NCBI GenBank assembly: GCA_022510485.1
Contig: JAFLTI010000009.1
Span: 1 to 64,000 of the forward strand
Source: Lentimicrobiaceae bacterium
Lineage (GTDB): Bacteria; Bacteroidota; Bacteroidia; Bacteroidales; P3
Reading direction: 5' to 3'
DNA: 64,000 nt
How positions within the stretch are numbered: position 1 is the first letter of the stretch; each line of letters starts with the position of its first letter. Below the pieces are notes generated by a model. It was given only the letters and a program-made list of their open reading frames with translations. It was not told the DNA's origin and did no database searches. Positions 53,143-62,439 of this stretch are shown in pieces. Both the position numbers and the translations under genes were made by a program.

Positions 53143-54378
53143 CTAATGAAAGAACACGTATGCCACCAAAATGGCTGCCACCACGCCTATCAGGTCGGCT
53201 ATCAGTCCTGCCTGCACCGAATAGCGGGTCTTGCGGATTCCCACCGAACCGAAATAGAGGGCTATGATATAAAATGTGGTATCAGCCGAACCTTGAAAAA
53301 GACAAGACAGACGCCCCACAAAACTATCCGCCCCATAAGTGCCCATCGCTTCTATCATCATGGCTTTCGCTCCGCTCCCGCTAAGGGGTTTCATAAAGGC
53401 GGTAGGCAAAGCTCCTACAAAATCGGTGTTCAGCCCTATGGCGTCGACGCACCACGCCAAACCGTTTATCAGATAGCCCATAGCTCCCGAAGCGCGGAAA
53501 ACGCCGATACCCACCAGCATAGCCACCAAGTAAGGAATTATCTTAACACTTGTCTTAAATCCCTCTTTGGCTCCTTCTATAAAGGCTTCGTAAACATTGA
53601 TGCGCTTATACAGTCCGCCGCCTATAAATGCCGTTATCACCAGCAGCAAGATGCCGTTGCCCGCGATATTGGAGAAACGGGCAAGATTTTCGGGCGAGAG
53701 CGACATACAATATGCCATCAATAAGCCTATACAGAGTGTAATGCCGCCTAACCATGCCAAGACCGTTTTGTTGAACAGGTTTATCTTTTGCCGGATAGAA
53801 ACGTAGATGATACCGCCCAAGGTAGAACAATAGGTGGCTATCAGAAGCGGAACGAAAACATCGGTAGGATTGGCGGCTCCCATAATGGCGCGTTGCGCCA
53901 GCACGGCTATGGGAATAATGGTAAGCCCCGAAGTGTTGATGGCAAGGAACATAATCTGCGCGTTGCTCGCCGTATCTTTTTGAGGATTGAGCTGCTGCAT
54001 GCTTTCCATAGCCTTAAGCCCTATCGGCGTGGCGGCATTATCTAAGCCCAGCATATTGGCAGAAAAGTTGAGCAGCAGCTGCCCCGCTGCCGGGTGGTTC
54101 GCCGGAATTTCGGGAAAAAGCTTGCTGAAGAAAGGTCCTACGATTTTAGAAAGAAAACGGATTGCCCCCGCTTTCTCGCCTACGTTCATCAACCCCAACC
54201 AAAGGGTCATTACGCCTGCCAAGGGCAGAGCGATATCCAAAACCGCCATTTTGGCAGCAGAAAAGGTAGCATCGATAATGGCTTTGAAAACCTGTGCGTC
54301 GCCGGTAAACAGAAACGATGCCAGCGCCACCACGAAAGCCACTAAGAAAAATCCGATCCAGATATAGTTGAGAAGCAT
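53143..54378 (-). CDS. SpmA-SpmB fusion (nucleoside recognition/Gate domain membrane protein)
   Basis: 411-aa inner-membrane protein with about nine hydrophobic segments. The N-terminal half matches SpmA (LNYIWIGFFLVAFVVAL, then NMLGLDNAATPIGLKAMESM), the C-terminal half SpmB (IPYLVAMLVGIGVFRASGAM, then PLSGSGAKAMMIEAMGTYGADSF). In Bacillus these are two spore maturation proteins; in non-sporulating Bacteroidetes the fused form is common and its role is unknown, possibly transport. First gene of the unit with the T9SS plug and kinase-RapZ genes, 9 bp upstream of the plug gene. Confidence 0.85.
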   Translation of the reverse strand: MLLNYIWIGFFLVAFVVALASFLFTGDAQVFKAIIDATFSAAKMAVLDIALPLAGVMTLWLGLMNVGEKAGAIRFLSKIVGPFFSKLFPEIPANHPAAGQLLLNFSANMLGLDNAATPIGLKAMESMQQLNPQKDTASNAQIMFLAINTSGLTIIPIAVLAQRAIMGAANPTDVFVPLLIATYCSTLGGIIYVSIRQKINLFNKTVLAWLGGITLCIGLLMAYCMSLSPENLARFSNIAGNGILLLVITAFIGGGLYKRINVYEAFIEGAKEGFKTSVKIIPYLVAMLVGIGVFRASGAMGYLINGLAWCVDAIGLNTDFVGALPTAFMKPLSGSGAKAMMIEAMGTYGADSFVGRLSCLFQGSADTTFYIIALYFGSVGIRKTRYSVQAGLIADLIGVVAAILVAYVFFH

Positions 54379-54422
54379 GAAACGCCTTGGCTTAAAGCCT
54401 CAAAAATAGCGATTTTTTTTGA

Positions 54423-54430
54423 TACCTTTG
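54423..54430 (+). promoter_or_regulatory. -7 box of the large transglutaminase-like gene
   Basis: TACCTTTG matches TAnnTTTG after a T8 run. It argues that the TTG at 54419 used in the ORF track is not the start; translation from the ATG at 54446 leaves a leader of about 10 nt. Confidence 0.5.
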
Positions 54431-54445
54431 CCAAAAACACATTTG

Positions 54446-57064
54446 ATGAAAAAGCAGGCATATTGGGTAATGGGTCTTATCTTGGCACTTTCAGGCAGCG
54501 GATGCAAAAACAGACATTTCATTTCGGATTCTATGGAAAGACAGACTATCCTAAACGATTTTGAAGCAAAGAAAGGAATGTTTCCCCAAGAAACCTTCCA
54601 GGCGGTTTTCGATTTTATCGACCGACAGAATCCGCAGCAAAAAGAAGCCTTGCAATTTCTCTACGCCTATATGCCCATAGGAGATATAGCCGACTATTCA
54701 CCCGAATTTTACTTACAGAACGTGCAGTATTCTTTTCTTGCCCGAGAAGAATTGCCTTGGGGCAAGGACATTCCCCAAAGGGAGTTCCGGCATTTCGTTC
54801 TGCCGGTACGTGTCAACAATGAGAATTTAGATTCGTTCCGTATGGATTTTTATGCCGAGATTAAAGACAGGGTAAAGAATCTTTCTTTATACGATGCCGT
54901 GCTGGAAGTAAACCACTGGTGCCACGAAAAAGCCGTCTATACGCCCTCCGATATGCGCACTTCCTCTCCTTTGGCTACCGTTAGAACTGCCTACGGACGT
55001 TGCGGAGAAGAATCCACTTTGCTGGTGGCTGCCTTACGTTCGGTATGTATTCCCGCCCGTCAGGTGTACACTCCCCGTTGGGCGCATACCGATGACAACC
55101 ACGCATGGGTGGAAGCCTATGTAGACGGACAATGGCATTTTTTGGGTGCCTGTGAACCCGAACCGGTATTGGATCTGGCGTGGTTCAACAAACCTGCCTC
55201 TCGCGGTATGCTGATGCACACCAAGGTTTTTGGCCGTTATCAAAGTCAGGAAGAAATAATGGACCGTACACCTCTCTACACCGAGATTAACGTTACCGCC
55301 CATTATGCCGACACTGCGGCTGTGGAGGTGGAAGTATGCAACCAAAACGGCAATCCGCTGCCGAACCAAAAAGTGGAATTCAGGCTGTATAACTATGCCG
55401 AATTTTATCCTGTGGCGGTAAAGACCACCGATAAAGACGGCAAGGCTTACCTTACTGCCGGCAAGGGAGATATGCTGGTATGGGCAGAAAAAGACAATCG
55501 TTTTGGCTTTCTTAAGGTAAGTTTTGGCAAAGACACTGCCGTGCGGCTTGTATTGAGCAAGACTGTAGGCGATGAATTTTCGGCAGATTTCAATATGGTT
55601 CCCCCTCCGCTCAAACGCAAGGAGATAGCCGTAAGCCAAGAACAGCGTCTGCAAAACCAACAACGTCTGCAAGCCGAAGATAGCCTGCGCAACCTCTACA
55701 CTTCTACTTTCTACACCAAAGAAAACGCCGCGCAGAGAGCCGAATCCCTCGGACTTTCTCCTCAAAAGGCGGTGCCCGTGTTGGTTGGATGCCGGGGAAA
55801 CCGTGCGGTTATCGACTCTTTTCTGCAAAATGCGCCAAACAGGCAAAAGGCACTGGAATTGCTTGGGGTGCTGAGCGAAAAAGATTGGCGGGACATTAAC
55901 TTGGATGTATTGCACGAATGTTTGGCGCAAAATACCGACAACACCGCCTATGTAGCCAATCCCCGCGTGGACTACGAACAACTTACCCCCTACCGCACTT
56001 TCTTTAACGAAAATCTTCCGCCCGAATTTTCGGAACGGATACGGCAGCAACCTGAATGGTTTGCCCAATGGGTAAAAGAAAACATCTCGCTTAAGGATGA
56101 ATACTGCCTGCCCGCCTGCCCGATTTCTCCGATTGGCGTTTACAAGGCGCGTATGGCAGATAAAAAGAGCCGTTCTATCTTTTTTGTAAGTGTTTTGCGT
56201 GCCTGCGGGCTTGCGGCAAGAATCCATCCCGTTACCGGAGAGGTTCAATACGCCGGCGGGCAGGATACATGGAACACGGTATTTGCCGACACCCTCGGCG
56301 ATACGCGCTATGGAACACTTCAATTGGATTACCAAAGCCTCAAACTTTTTCCCAACCCCGAATACTACGGGCATTTTACCCTCTCACGGCACGAAAAAGA
56401 CGGCTTTTGCCTGCAAACTTATCCCGAAGACGGCAGCGTTACGTATAAATCCGATTTTTCAAAACCTCAGCCTGTCCTTGCCGCCTATTACCTGCTTGTT
56501 TCCGGAACGCGGCTATCAAACGGCGAGGTATTGGCGCAACTGAATTTCTTTAATGTAAAACCGCAGGAAAATACACGTATTCCGCTTATAATGCGCGATG
56601 ATCCTGAACGCTTAAAGGTTATCGGTTCTTTCAATGCCGAAACGCATTATTTCGATATAGAAAAAAACAAGGTTCAGAGTATCTTGCAACAGACCGGACG
56701 AGGCTATTTCGTACTTGCCGTGTTGGGAGCGGGGCAAGAACCAACCAATCACGCCTTGCGCGACCTATGCCGCCTCAAAACCGAACTGGAAGCGTGGGGG
56801 CGTCCCATTATCGGGCTTTTCGAGGATAAAAACGCATGGCTAAACTATCAGAAACATCCTGTTGAAGAACTGCCATCCACCTTATGTTTCGGCATAGTCC
56901 AAGAAAAAGAGGCGCTAAGAGAGCTGAGCGAAAAAATGGGCTTGCAGGAACAGAATCTTCCGTTGTTTATTATTTGCGACACCTTTAACCGTGTGGTGTT
57001 CGCCTCACAAGGCTACAATATCAATTTAGGAGATCAGTTGCTCAAAACCGTACGACAGCTATAA
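54446..57064 (+). CDS. Large transglutaminase-like lipoprotein
   Basis: 872-aa exported protein beginning at ATG 54446 (MKKQAYWVMGLILALSGSGC), which opens a lipoprotein signal with Cys20. A transglutaminase-like domain (about 120-235) has Cys near 186 (YGRCGEEST) and His near 218 (DDNHAWVEAYV). It is followed by a carboxypeptidase-regulatory-like beta domain (about 270-370), a linker, a second, apparently degenerate transglutaminase-like unit (about 540-620, CPISPIGVYKARMADKKSRSIFF), in which the catalytic Cys and His are not evident, and a thioredoxin-like C-terminus (about 740-870). Function unknown; perhaps peptide or protein processing at the envelope. The stop overlaps the convergent cutC by 6 bp. 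Confidence 0.78.
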   Translation: MKKQAYWVMGLILALSGSGCKNRHFISDSMERQTILNDFEAKKGMFPQETFQAVFDFIDRQNPQQKEALQFLYAYMPIGDIADYSPEFYLQNVQYSFLAREELPWGKDIPQREFRHFVLPVRVNNENLDSFRMDFYAEIKDRVKNLSLYDAVLEVNHWCHEKAVYTPSDMRTSSPLATVRTAYGRCGEESTLLVAALRSVCIPARQVYTPRWAHTDDNHAWVEAYVDGQWHFLGACEPEPVLDLAWFNKPASRGMLMHTKVFGRYQSQEEIMDRTPLYTEINVTAHYADTAAVEVEVCNQNGNPLPNQKVEFRLYNYAEFYPVAVKTTDKDGKAYLTAGKGDMLVWAEKDNRFGFLKVSFGKDTAVRLVLSKTVGDEFSADFNMVPPPLKRKEIAVSQEQRLQNQQRLQAEDSLRNLYTSTFYTKENAAQRAESLGLSPQKAVPVLVGCRGNRAVIDSFLQNAPNRQKALELLGVLSEKDWRDINLDVLHECLAQNTDNTAYVANPRVDYEQLTPYRTFFNENLPPEFSERIRQQPEWFAQWVKENISLKDEYCLPACPISPIGVYKARMADKKSRSIFFVSVLRACGLAARIHPVTGEVQYAGGQDTWNTVFADTLGDTRYGTLQLDYQSLKLFPNPEYYGHFTLSRHEKDGFCLQTYPEDGSVTYKSDFSKPQPVLAAYYLLVSGTRLSNGEVLAQLNFFNVKPQENTRIPLIMRDDPERLKVIGSFNAETHYFDIEKNKVQSILQQTGRGYFVLAVLGAGQEPTNHALRDLCRLKTELEAWGRPIIGLFEDKNAWLNYQKHPVEELPSTLCFGIVQEKEALRELSEKMGLQEQNLPLFIICDTFNRVVFASQGYNINLGDQLLKTVRQL

Positions 57065-57811
57065 CAAGGCTCCGATAGCCGCGCGGATTTTTTCTACGCC
57101 GCTTATCTGGTAAGCATAGCCGTCTATGGCTACGTGCTCTTCTTTGTCAAACTCGATATGGCGGAAGCTCATTTTACTTTCTTGGCGAACCCTGCCCGAA
57201 AGATGAAATTCCACAGCTCCTGTCTTTTGGGCAATCAAAGCGATATTTTCGGCAGAAACACCGCAACCCGGCATCACAATGATGCGTTTGGCTTTCTGAA
57301 TCAGGCGCGCTATCAGTTCGGAGCCAAGCAAGGCATTGGAGCGTTGCCCTGAAGTAAGAAGTCTTGTTACGCCGCAACTTTCCAGTACCTCCAAGGCTTG
57401 CACAGGATCGGCACAGCGGTCAAAAGCACGATGAAAAGTTACCGGGAGCGGGGCTGCCTCTTGCATACACTGCCTTAGAAATTCTTCATCTATACTGCCG
57501 TCTTCGCGCAACATTCCAAATACCACACCGTGCGCACCAAGTTCCTTGACAATGCGTATATCGCGCAGCATTTCCTGCCTTTCCACCGCATCGTAAAGAA
57601 AATCGCCGCCTCTGGAACGCACAATCACATTTACCTTTATCCCCCCAACAGCACACGCCCCGGCAATACAGCCATACGAAGGAGTGGTACCGCCCTCCGG
57701 CATTCCGGCACAAAGCTCCACCCTATCCGCTCCTGCCTCTTTCGCCGCCAATACACTGTTTACCGAATTGGCGCAGACCTCTATCTTAAACCGGCTTCTA
57801 TCTTGAAACAT
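57059..57811 (-). CDS. cutC: CutC family protein (PF03932)
   Basis: 250-aa TIM-barrel protein of the CutC family. Characteristic segments are EVCANSVNSVLAAKEAGADRVELCAGMPEGGTTPSYG, VIVRSRGGDFLYD, TFHRAFDRCADP and RLLTSGQ. The family was named for copper homeostasis in E. coli, but that link has been questioned and the reaction is not established. It is the last gene of a leftward unit, 7 bp after the nitroreductase-fucosidase gene; in Bacteroidetes cutC is often beside glycosidase genes, which may hint at a sugar-related role (inference). Confidence 0.93.
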   Translation of the reverse strand: MFQDRSRFKIEVCANSVNSVLAAKEAGADRVELCAGMPEGGTTPSYGCIAGACAVGGIKVNVIVRSRGGDFLYDAVERQEMLRDIRIVKELGAHGVVFGMLREDGSIDEEFLRQCMQEAAPLPVTFHRAFDRCADPVQALEVLESCGVTRLLTSGQRSNALLGSELIARLIQKAKRIIVMPGCGVSAENIALIAQKTGAVEFHLSGRVRQESKMSFRHIEFDKEEHVAIDGYAYQISGVEKIRAAIGALL

Positions 57812-57818
57812 GGGATAT

Positions 57819-59684
57819 TTATTTAGACTCCACCACTAATTCCACCACATGGTCTATCGCTTGCGGAACGGCATCCAAGGTAAGGTATATTCCCTCCTTA
57901 TCCTGACGGAACTTGACTGCTTTTTTACTTGCAAATTCTTTTGCCTCCTTTACCTTTACATTGCGCAACGGCACAAAAAGCACCCGGTCGGACAGTTCAA
58001 GTATATGCACATAACAACGGTTCTCTTTTTTCGTTACCACACCCCAAGGATGAGGAGGAATCAATCCACCACGTGTTCCGTACAAGGTCGGGCCGAAAGT
58101 CTGCAACCATTCGCCTATTTCGGTAAGCCGTTCCAATGCCGTTTGCGGCAGGCGACCGTCGGGTTGCGGTCCTATGTTCAGCAACAGATTGGCGTTTTTT
58201 CCTGCCGCCCGAACAAGATAATGAATCAAAGTACGTGTGTCCTTATAATCTTGGTCAGCAATCTTGTAGCCCCACATACCGTTCATAGTCTGACAGGTTT
58301 CTAAAGGCAGCGAAGCGATTTCCTGTCCTGAAAGACCTGCCGTATTCTCACCCGGCAGATCACGTTCAAAAATCTGTATATCCTCACCCGGGAAAGGTTG
58401 TTGATGATGGTTATTGCCGATAAGACAAGAGGGTTGCAAGGCATGAATCATCCCATATTGACCGGGCAGCTGCCAGTCGAAAGCACTGTCTTGATCGTGA
58501 TCCCACCAACCGTCGAACCATATCGCTCCTATCTTGCCGTAATTTGTCAGTAGTTCCCGCAGCTGGTTATTCATAAAAGCGTAATAGGTATCCCAACTGC
58601 CGTGCTCCGTGCGCCCCGTATTCCGCCCTGTTCTGCCCAAAGGATAGTAATCTTCCCTATCCCAATCTAAATGAGAATAATAGAGATGCAAATCTATTCC
58701 CTGCCGATGACAGGCATCCGCCAATTCCTTGAGCACATCCCGTCTAAAAGGGGTCGCCTTGACGATATTATAGTCTGAAAATGCCGTGTTCCACATCGAA
58801 AAACCGTCATGATGACGTGTTGTAAAGCAGATATAGCGGGCTCCCGCTGCCTTGATTGCCGATACCCATTCTTCGGCATCGAATCCTGCCGGATAGAAAG
58901 CCCCCGCCAACTTGCGGTATTCATTCCTGTCTATCCCCCGGTTCAGATACCATTCGCCCTGCGCGGTTATACTATACAGCCCCCAATGCAGGAAAATACC
59001 GAATTTGTTGTCGCGGAAATGCTCCCGGGCAGCGAGATTTTGGGGAGAGGGACAATAATTTGCAGTATCGGAAGCCGATACCCTGAACAGGCAGAAAACC
59101 CCGACAAGCAAGAAAAAAAGACGGTATATCAATTCCGAAACGGAACGCTTGGGCACGTGATGCACCTTGTCGGGCGTGCGCCAATAACGAACCTGCCCCT
59201 CCTGCATATCCTCAATCCTTACGGTTTCGGCTGGTTTTCCCAGAGCAAGCACATACGTAATTTCAAGTTGTTCGGGCAGTTGCAGCACCTCGCGCAGGGC
59301 AGAATCCTTAAACGATTTAATGATACAGCCACCAAAACCGGCTTCGGTGGCAGACAGCACCAAGGTTTGCAGTTGCAGTCCGTCGTCGCAAAGGCAATTT
59401 TCGGCAATGCCCTTATCCAACAACTGCACTATATAGGCAGTGGGGCGTTCATTTTCCTGAGGTCCGTTCCAATCTTTAAGATAGCCTGCCCACGCCAAGA
59501 GCGGAAATATGCGGTTGCAAACTTCCTTATCTGTAACCAGCGCGTATTTCAATGCCTGTATGTTGCGCCCCGACGGACAATAACGGCAGGCAGCCACCCA
59601 TTCCTGCAACATCTCCATACTGATAGGAACCGAAGGGTCGAAGCGGCGGTAAGACCGCGCACGTTTGAGAATATCGAGCAACAT
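57819..59684 (-). CDS. Nitroreductase fused to GH29 alpha-L-fucosidase
   Basis: 621-aa ORF made of two normally separate proteins. Residues 1 to about 183 are a complete small nitroreductase (RARSYRRFDPSVPI, CRYCPSGRNIQ, TEAGFGGCIIKSF), ending with VHHVPKRSVSELI, the usual C-terminus of this family. Immediately after it comes a signal-peptide-like hydrophobic stretch (about 186-204, RLFFLLVGVFCLFRVSAS). Residues about 215-621 are a GH29 alpha-L-fucosidase (KFGIFLHWGLYSI, TTRHHDGFSMW, nucleophile region AIWFDGWWD near 390). The fusion thus occurs exactly where a stop would be expected. An in-frame TTG (TTGATATACCG) just before the hydrophobic stretch could start a separate fucosidase. Fusion, lost stop and sequence error all remain possible. 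It follows the Na/Pi gene by 11 bp. Confidence 0.8.
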   Translation of the reverse strand: MLLDILKRARSYRRFDPSVPISMEMLQEWVAACRYCPSGRNIQALKYALVTDKEVCNRIFPLLAWAGYLKDWNGPQENERPTAYIVQLLDKGIAENCLCDDGLQLQTLVLSATEAGFGGCIIKSFKDSALREVLQLPEQLEITYVLALGKPAETVRIEDMQEGQVRYWRTPDKVHHVPKRSVSELIYRLFFLLVGVFCLFRVSASDTANYCPSPQNLAAREHFRDNKFGIFLHWGLYSITAQGEWYLNRGIDRNEYRKLAGAFYPAGFDAEEWVSAIKAAGARYICFTTRHHDGFSMWNTAFSDYNIVKATPFRRDVLKELADACHRQGIDLHLYYSHLDWDREDYYPLGRTGRNTGRTEHGSWDTYYAFMNNQLRELLTNYGKIGAIWFDGWWDHDQDSAFDWQLPGQYGMIHALQPSCLIGNNHHQQPFPGEDIQIFERDLPGENTAGLSGQEIASLPLETCQTMNGMWGYKIADQDYKDTRTLIHYLVRAAGKNANLLLNIGPQPDGRLPQTALERLTEIGEWLQTFGPTLYGTRGGLIPPHPWGVVTKKENRCYVHILELSDRVLFVPLRNVKVKEAKEFASKKAVKFRQDKEGIYLTLDAVPQAIDHVVELVVESK

Positions 59685-59695
59685 CGCAGGAGGCT

Positions 59696-61462
59696 TTATT
59701 GTTCGTGTCCTATATCTTGCATTGCCTGCGTTACATTAATGGCGTAATCGCCGGCTTTTTCACATTCGGAAACTATATCGTTGAGCAAGATTCCCGTAGA
59801 ATAGCTATAACGCTGTTCTTCGATGGCAATCATGTGTTCCTGCTTGAGCTTGGTGCGGTATTCGTTCAATTCGTGTTCCACCTCATACGCCTTTTTAGGA
59901 ACCACCGCCTTGTAATCGCCCGAAAGGTTGGTGCACATTACCGAAATGGATTCTTCCGCCAAGGCGAACATACGCTTTATCTTGCCCGACTGCTCGCCGT
60001 CGAAGGTTATCTTCTGTTCATTGCGGCGGGAAATCGTACCGGCAATATGCAAGGTGGTGTCGGCAATGCTCTCTATTTCCGAAACTATCTTGAACATGGC
60101 GCGGATACGCTGGGTGTTTTCGGTAGACATACGCGATTCGGAAACTTTGGTAAGGTAGTTGGCTATTTCCACTTCCACCAAATCGCTTTCGTCTTCTAAC
60201 TTGCGCAATTGCTCCATTTCTTTTTCAAACTCGCCGGCAGGCAGTTCATAGGCAGCCACCATACGACGGAACATCTTTAAGGTATCCTGTCCGTAAAGCA
60301 GTATTTCTTGTTGTGCTTGAAAAAGCGAGGCTTCGGGAGTGGAGAGCAAACCAATCTTGATATGCTTCAAGGTAAAGCCGCGTTCACCCTCTTTGTTGGG
60401 CAGCATCCGGGTTACTAAGCCGCAAAGCGGTTTAACGAACCAAATAAGCACAAACACGTTGATACATTTGAACACGGTATTGAACAATGCCAGCGTAAGC
60501 GGCAAAGAGAGCAAGACATCCGCACGCACCGCCTCCTGCATATAGGCAGGAACTTCCGCCTGCAAGAGCGCCATATTGCTGTACATAGGATTATAGTTGG
60601 CTATATGCAGGAACATACTTAAATCGCACACCATCTTGAGAAAGTACGGGAACACGATAAAGACCCACACCGCCCCGAACATATTGATAAGCATATGCGA
60701 GAAAGCCGCCCGCTTGGCAGGCACGTTTGCCACCGAGGCGGCGAGAACGGCGGTAATCGTAGTTCCGATATTTTCGCCCACAATCATGGCGGCGGCTTCT
60801 TCCAATCCAATCAGACCGCTGGCGCAGATAACCAAGGTAAGGGCAATCGTCGCGCTCGAACTTTGAAACAGCGCCGTCATCAACGCCCCTATCAATACAA
60901 AGATAAGGCGGGAAAAGATGCCGTGCGAATTGACAGACGTGATGAAATTCTGAACCGCCGGATAATCGTGGATATTGGCGGGCATACATTCTTGCAGAAA
61001 ACGCAAGGCAAGAAAAAGGGTACCGAAACCGATAATCATTTCGCCCACATTCTTACGGGAACGCTTTTGCGAAAAGAGCAGGGGCAGGGCAAAGGCAATG
61101 ATGGGCAGGGCAAGATCGCTGATGCTGAACTTACCGAAACCAAGCACGGAAACCAACCAGCTCGTTACCGTTGTTCCGATATTGGCTCCCAAGATAATGC
61201 TGATGGAACCCGCCAAATCCAAAAGCCCGGCGTTGACAAAACTCACCACCATTACCGTAGCTGCCGAAGAACTTTGTATCAAGGCTGTAATGAACAAACC
61301 TGTCAAAAGCCCCTTGAAACGGTTGGAGGTCATAGAAGACAAAATGCCGCGCATCTTGTTTCCCGCCAGCTTCTGCAAAGATTCACTCATCATCTTCATC
61401 CCATACAAAAAGAGCGTAAGGGAGCCGATAAGCTGCAAGAGGATAAGTATTTCCGATTTCAT
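59696..61462 (-). CDS. Na+/phosphate cotransporter (NptA/PhoU-domain family)
   Basis: 588-aa membrane transporter. The two inverted Na/Pi repeats each carry the QSSSA signature (ALIQSSSAATVMVVSFV and ALFQSSSATIALTLVI), each followed by GxNIGTT (GANIGTTVTSWLV and GENIGTTITAVLA). The C-terminal part (about 390-585) is a cytoplasmic PhoU-like helical domain. Family members import phosphate with sodium. If this is the cell's phosphate importer it leaves the pst-type system at 10589-14155 free for another substrate, though this is only an inference. It is 18 bp downstream of the unknown exported protein gene. Confidence 0.92.
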   Translation of the reverse strand: MKSEILILLQLIGSLTLFLYGMKMMSESLQKLAGNKMRGILSSMTSNRFKGLLTGLFITALIQSSSAATVMVVSFVNAGLLDLAGSISIILGANIGTTVTSWLVSVLGFGKFSISDLALPIIAFALPLLFSQKRSRKNVGEMIIGFGTLFLALRFLQECMPANIHDYPAVQNFITSVNSHGIFSRLIFVLIGALMTALFQSSSATIALTLVICASGLIGLEEAAAMIVGENIGTTITAVLAASVANVPAKRAAFSHMLINMFGAVWVFIVFPYFLKMVCDLSMFLHIANYNPMYSNMALLQAEVPAYMQEAVRADVLLSLPLTLALFNTVFKCINVFVLIWFVKPLCGLVTRMLPNKEGERGFTLKHIKIGLLSTPEASLFQAQQEILLYGQDTLKMFRRMVAAYELPAGEFEKEMEQLRKLEDESDLVEVEIANYLTKVSESRMSTENTQRIRAMFKIVSEIESIADTTLHIAGTISRRNEQKITFDGEQSGKIKRMFALAEESISVMCTNLSGDYKAVVPKKAYEVEHELNEYRTKLKQEHMIAIEEQRYSYSTGILLNDIVSECEKAGDYAINVTQAMQDIGHEQ

Positions 61463-61480
61463 CGTTTTACTATCAATGTG

Positions 61481-62290
61481 TTAATATTGAAACATCCATA
61501 TTTCAGGACAATCCCGGTAATCGTTTTTATCAAGAACTTCCCAATATCTGCCCACCACCGTCTTGGTTTTTCCCTCGCCGCAATCCCGCAGTATCTTTTG
61601 ATAAGCCTTTCTGAACGCCTCGTTCAACAAGCCGTCTTCTCCGAAAACAGGCTGCCGGTCCGAACCGAAAACCAATTGTTCTATATAGGCGTCTCTACGC
61701 TGTATGGCTTCTTCCCGAAAGAGAAAAGGAACCTCATCCAACAGGAATCCGTCCCAAAAACAAGCCCTTTGCGCCAATTCTCCGGGCGTAAAATCAACAA
61801 TCCCGGTATTGCCTTGGGCATTTGTATCTTGCTGCACGGCTTCAAAATAAGCGTATGTGCGGGGGCTTAGAAAATGTTTTAGCTCGGTCTGAATCCGCAT
61901 CAAATCGGGACGAACCGTAATCAGACCGTCTTTGCGGATTACCGAGAAATAATGTCCGTACAGTAGATCCGTATAATCGGCGGCAGCCTTTTTTTCCCAA
62001 TTGTTGCAGTCTTGGTTGCCGAAGCGGAGCAGAATCAGGTTAAAGTGGATGTTCCGGGTAAGCGACACGGCAAAATCCTCCAGCATCACGTATGCCGAAT
62101 CCGCCGTTTCCGGCGAGGCTTGGCGCAAAAGGTCTTTGTAATACCCTATCGCCATTTTCAAGGATTCCGAACGGTCGCTCCTCAATTCATCCAACTGATC
62201 CGAAAAATTTTGCAAAACTTGCGCCTTAGCAAAAGAAAAAGTCAGCAATACGAGCGGAAACAAGATGATTTTGCCACGATAACATTTCAT
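61481..62290 (-). CDS. Exported protein of unknown function
   Basis: 269-aa protein with a signal peptide (about 1-23, LLTFSFAKAQ). The mature part is mostly alpha-helical, with heptad-like character at 27-55, and has three cysteines (DCNNW, ACFWDG and RDCGEG) plus one near the end (DYRDCPEIWMFQY). I do not recognise the family. It is the first gene of a leftward unit (unknown, Na/Pi cotransporter, nitroreductase-fucosidase, cutC), all tightly spaced, so it may be a periplasmic partner of the unit. It is divergent from the riboswitch-controlled receptor. Confidence 0.7.
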   Translation of the reverse strand: MKCYRGKIILFPLVLLTFSFAKAQVLQNFSDQLDELRSDRSESLKMAIGYYKDLLRQASPETADSAYVMLEDFAVSLTRNIHFNLILLRFGNQDCNNWEKKAAADYTDLLYGHYFSVIRKDGLITVRPDLMRIQTELKHFLSPRTYAYFEAVQQDTNAQGNTGIVDFTPGELAQRACFWDGFLLDEVPFLFREEAIQRRDAYIEQLVFGSDRQPVFGEDGLLNEAFRKAYQKILRDCGEGKTKTVVGRYWEVLDKNDYRDCPEIWMFQY

Positions 62291-62364
62291 AAAGCAGTGT
62301 TTTTCTGCAAGAAAGGCATTTTATACCGCCTTTTACGACGCATAAAGGTACGTTATTGCCGCCA

Positions 62365-62396
62365 ATTGACGAAAAAAATAATTTGTTGTACCTTTG
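62365..62396 (+). promoter_or_regulatory. Promoter of the cobalamin riboswitch/receptor transcript
   Basis: ATTG (62365-62368)-N20-TACCTTTG (62389-62396), one mismatch from the Bacteroidetes TTTG-N20-TAnnTTTG consensus. The start would be near 62403, directly ahead of the riboswitch. Confidence 0.7.
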
Positions 62397-62439
62397 CGCC
62401 GGCTTTTTGGTCGGAAAGCGGTGCCGGGCACTTCTTGCG

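Noticed and set aside
52069-53724. 551-aa plus-strand ORF opposite the plug and SpmAB genes
   Set aside because: Crosses a gene boundary, antisense to two supported genes, His/Arg/Tyr-rich random composition.
54419-54445. TTG start for the large transglutaminase-like gene
   Set aside because: Lies upstream of and within the likely -7 box; the ATG at 54446 opens a clear lipoprotein signal.
55034-56374. 446-aa minus-strand ORF inside the large transglutaminase-like gene
   Set aside because: Antisense shadow; the plus strand has signal peptide and catalytic motifs.
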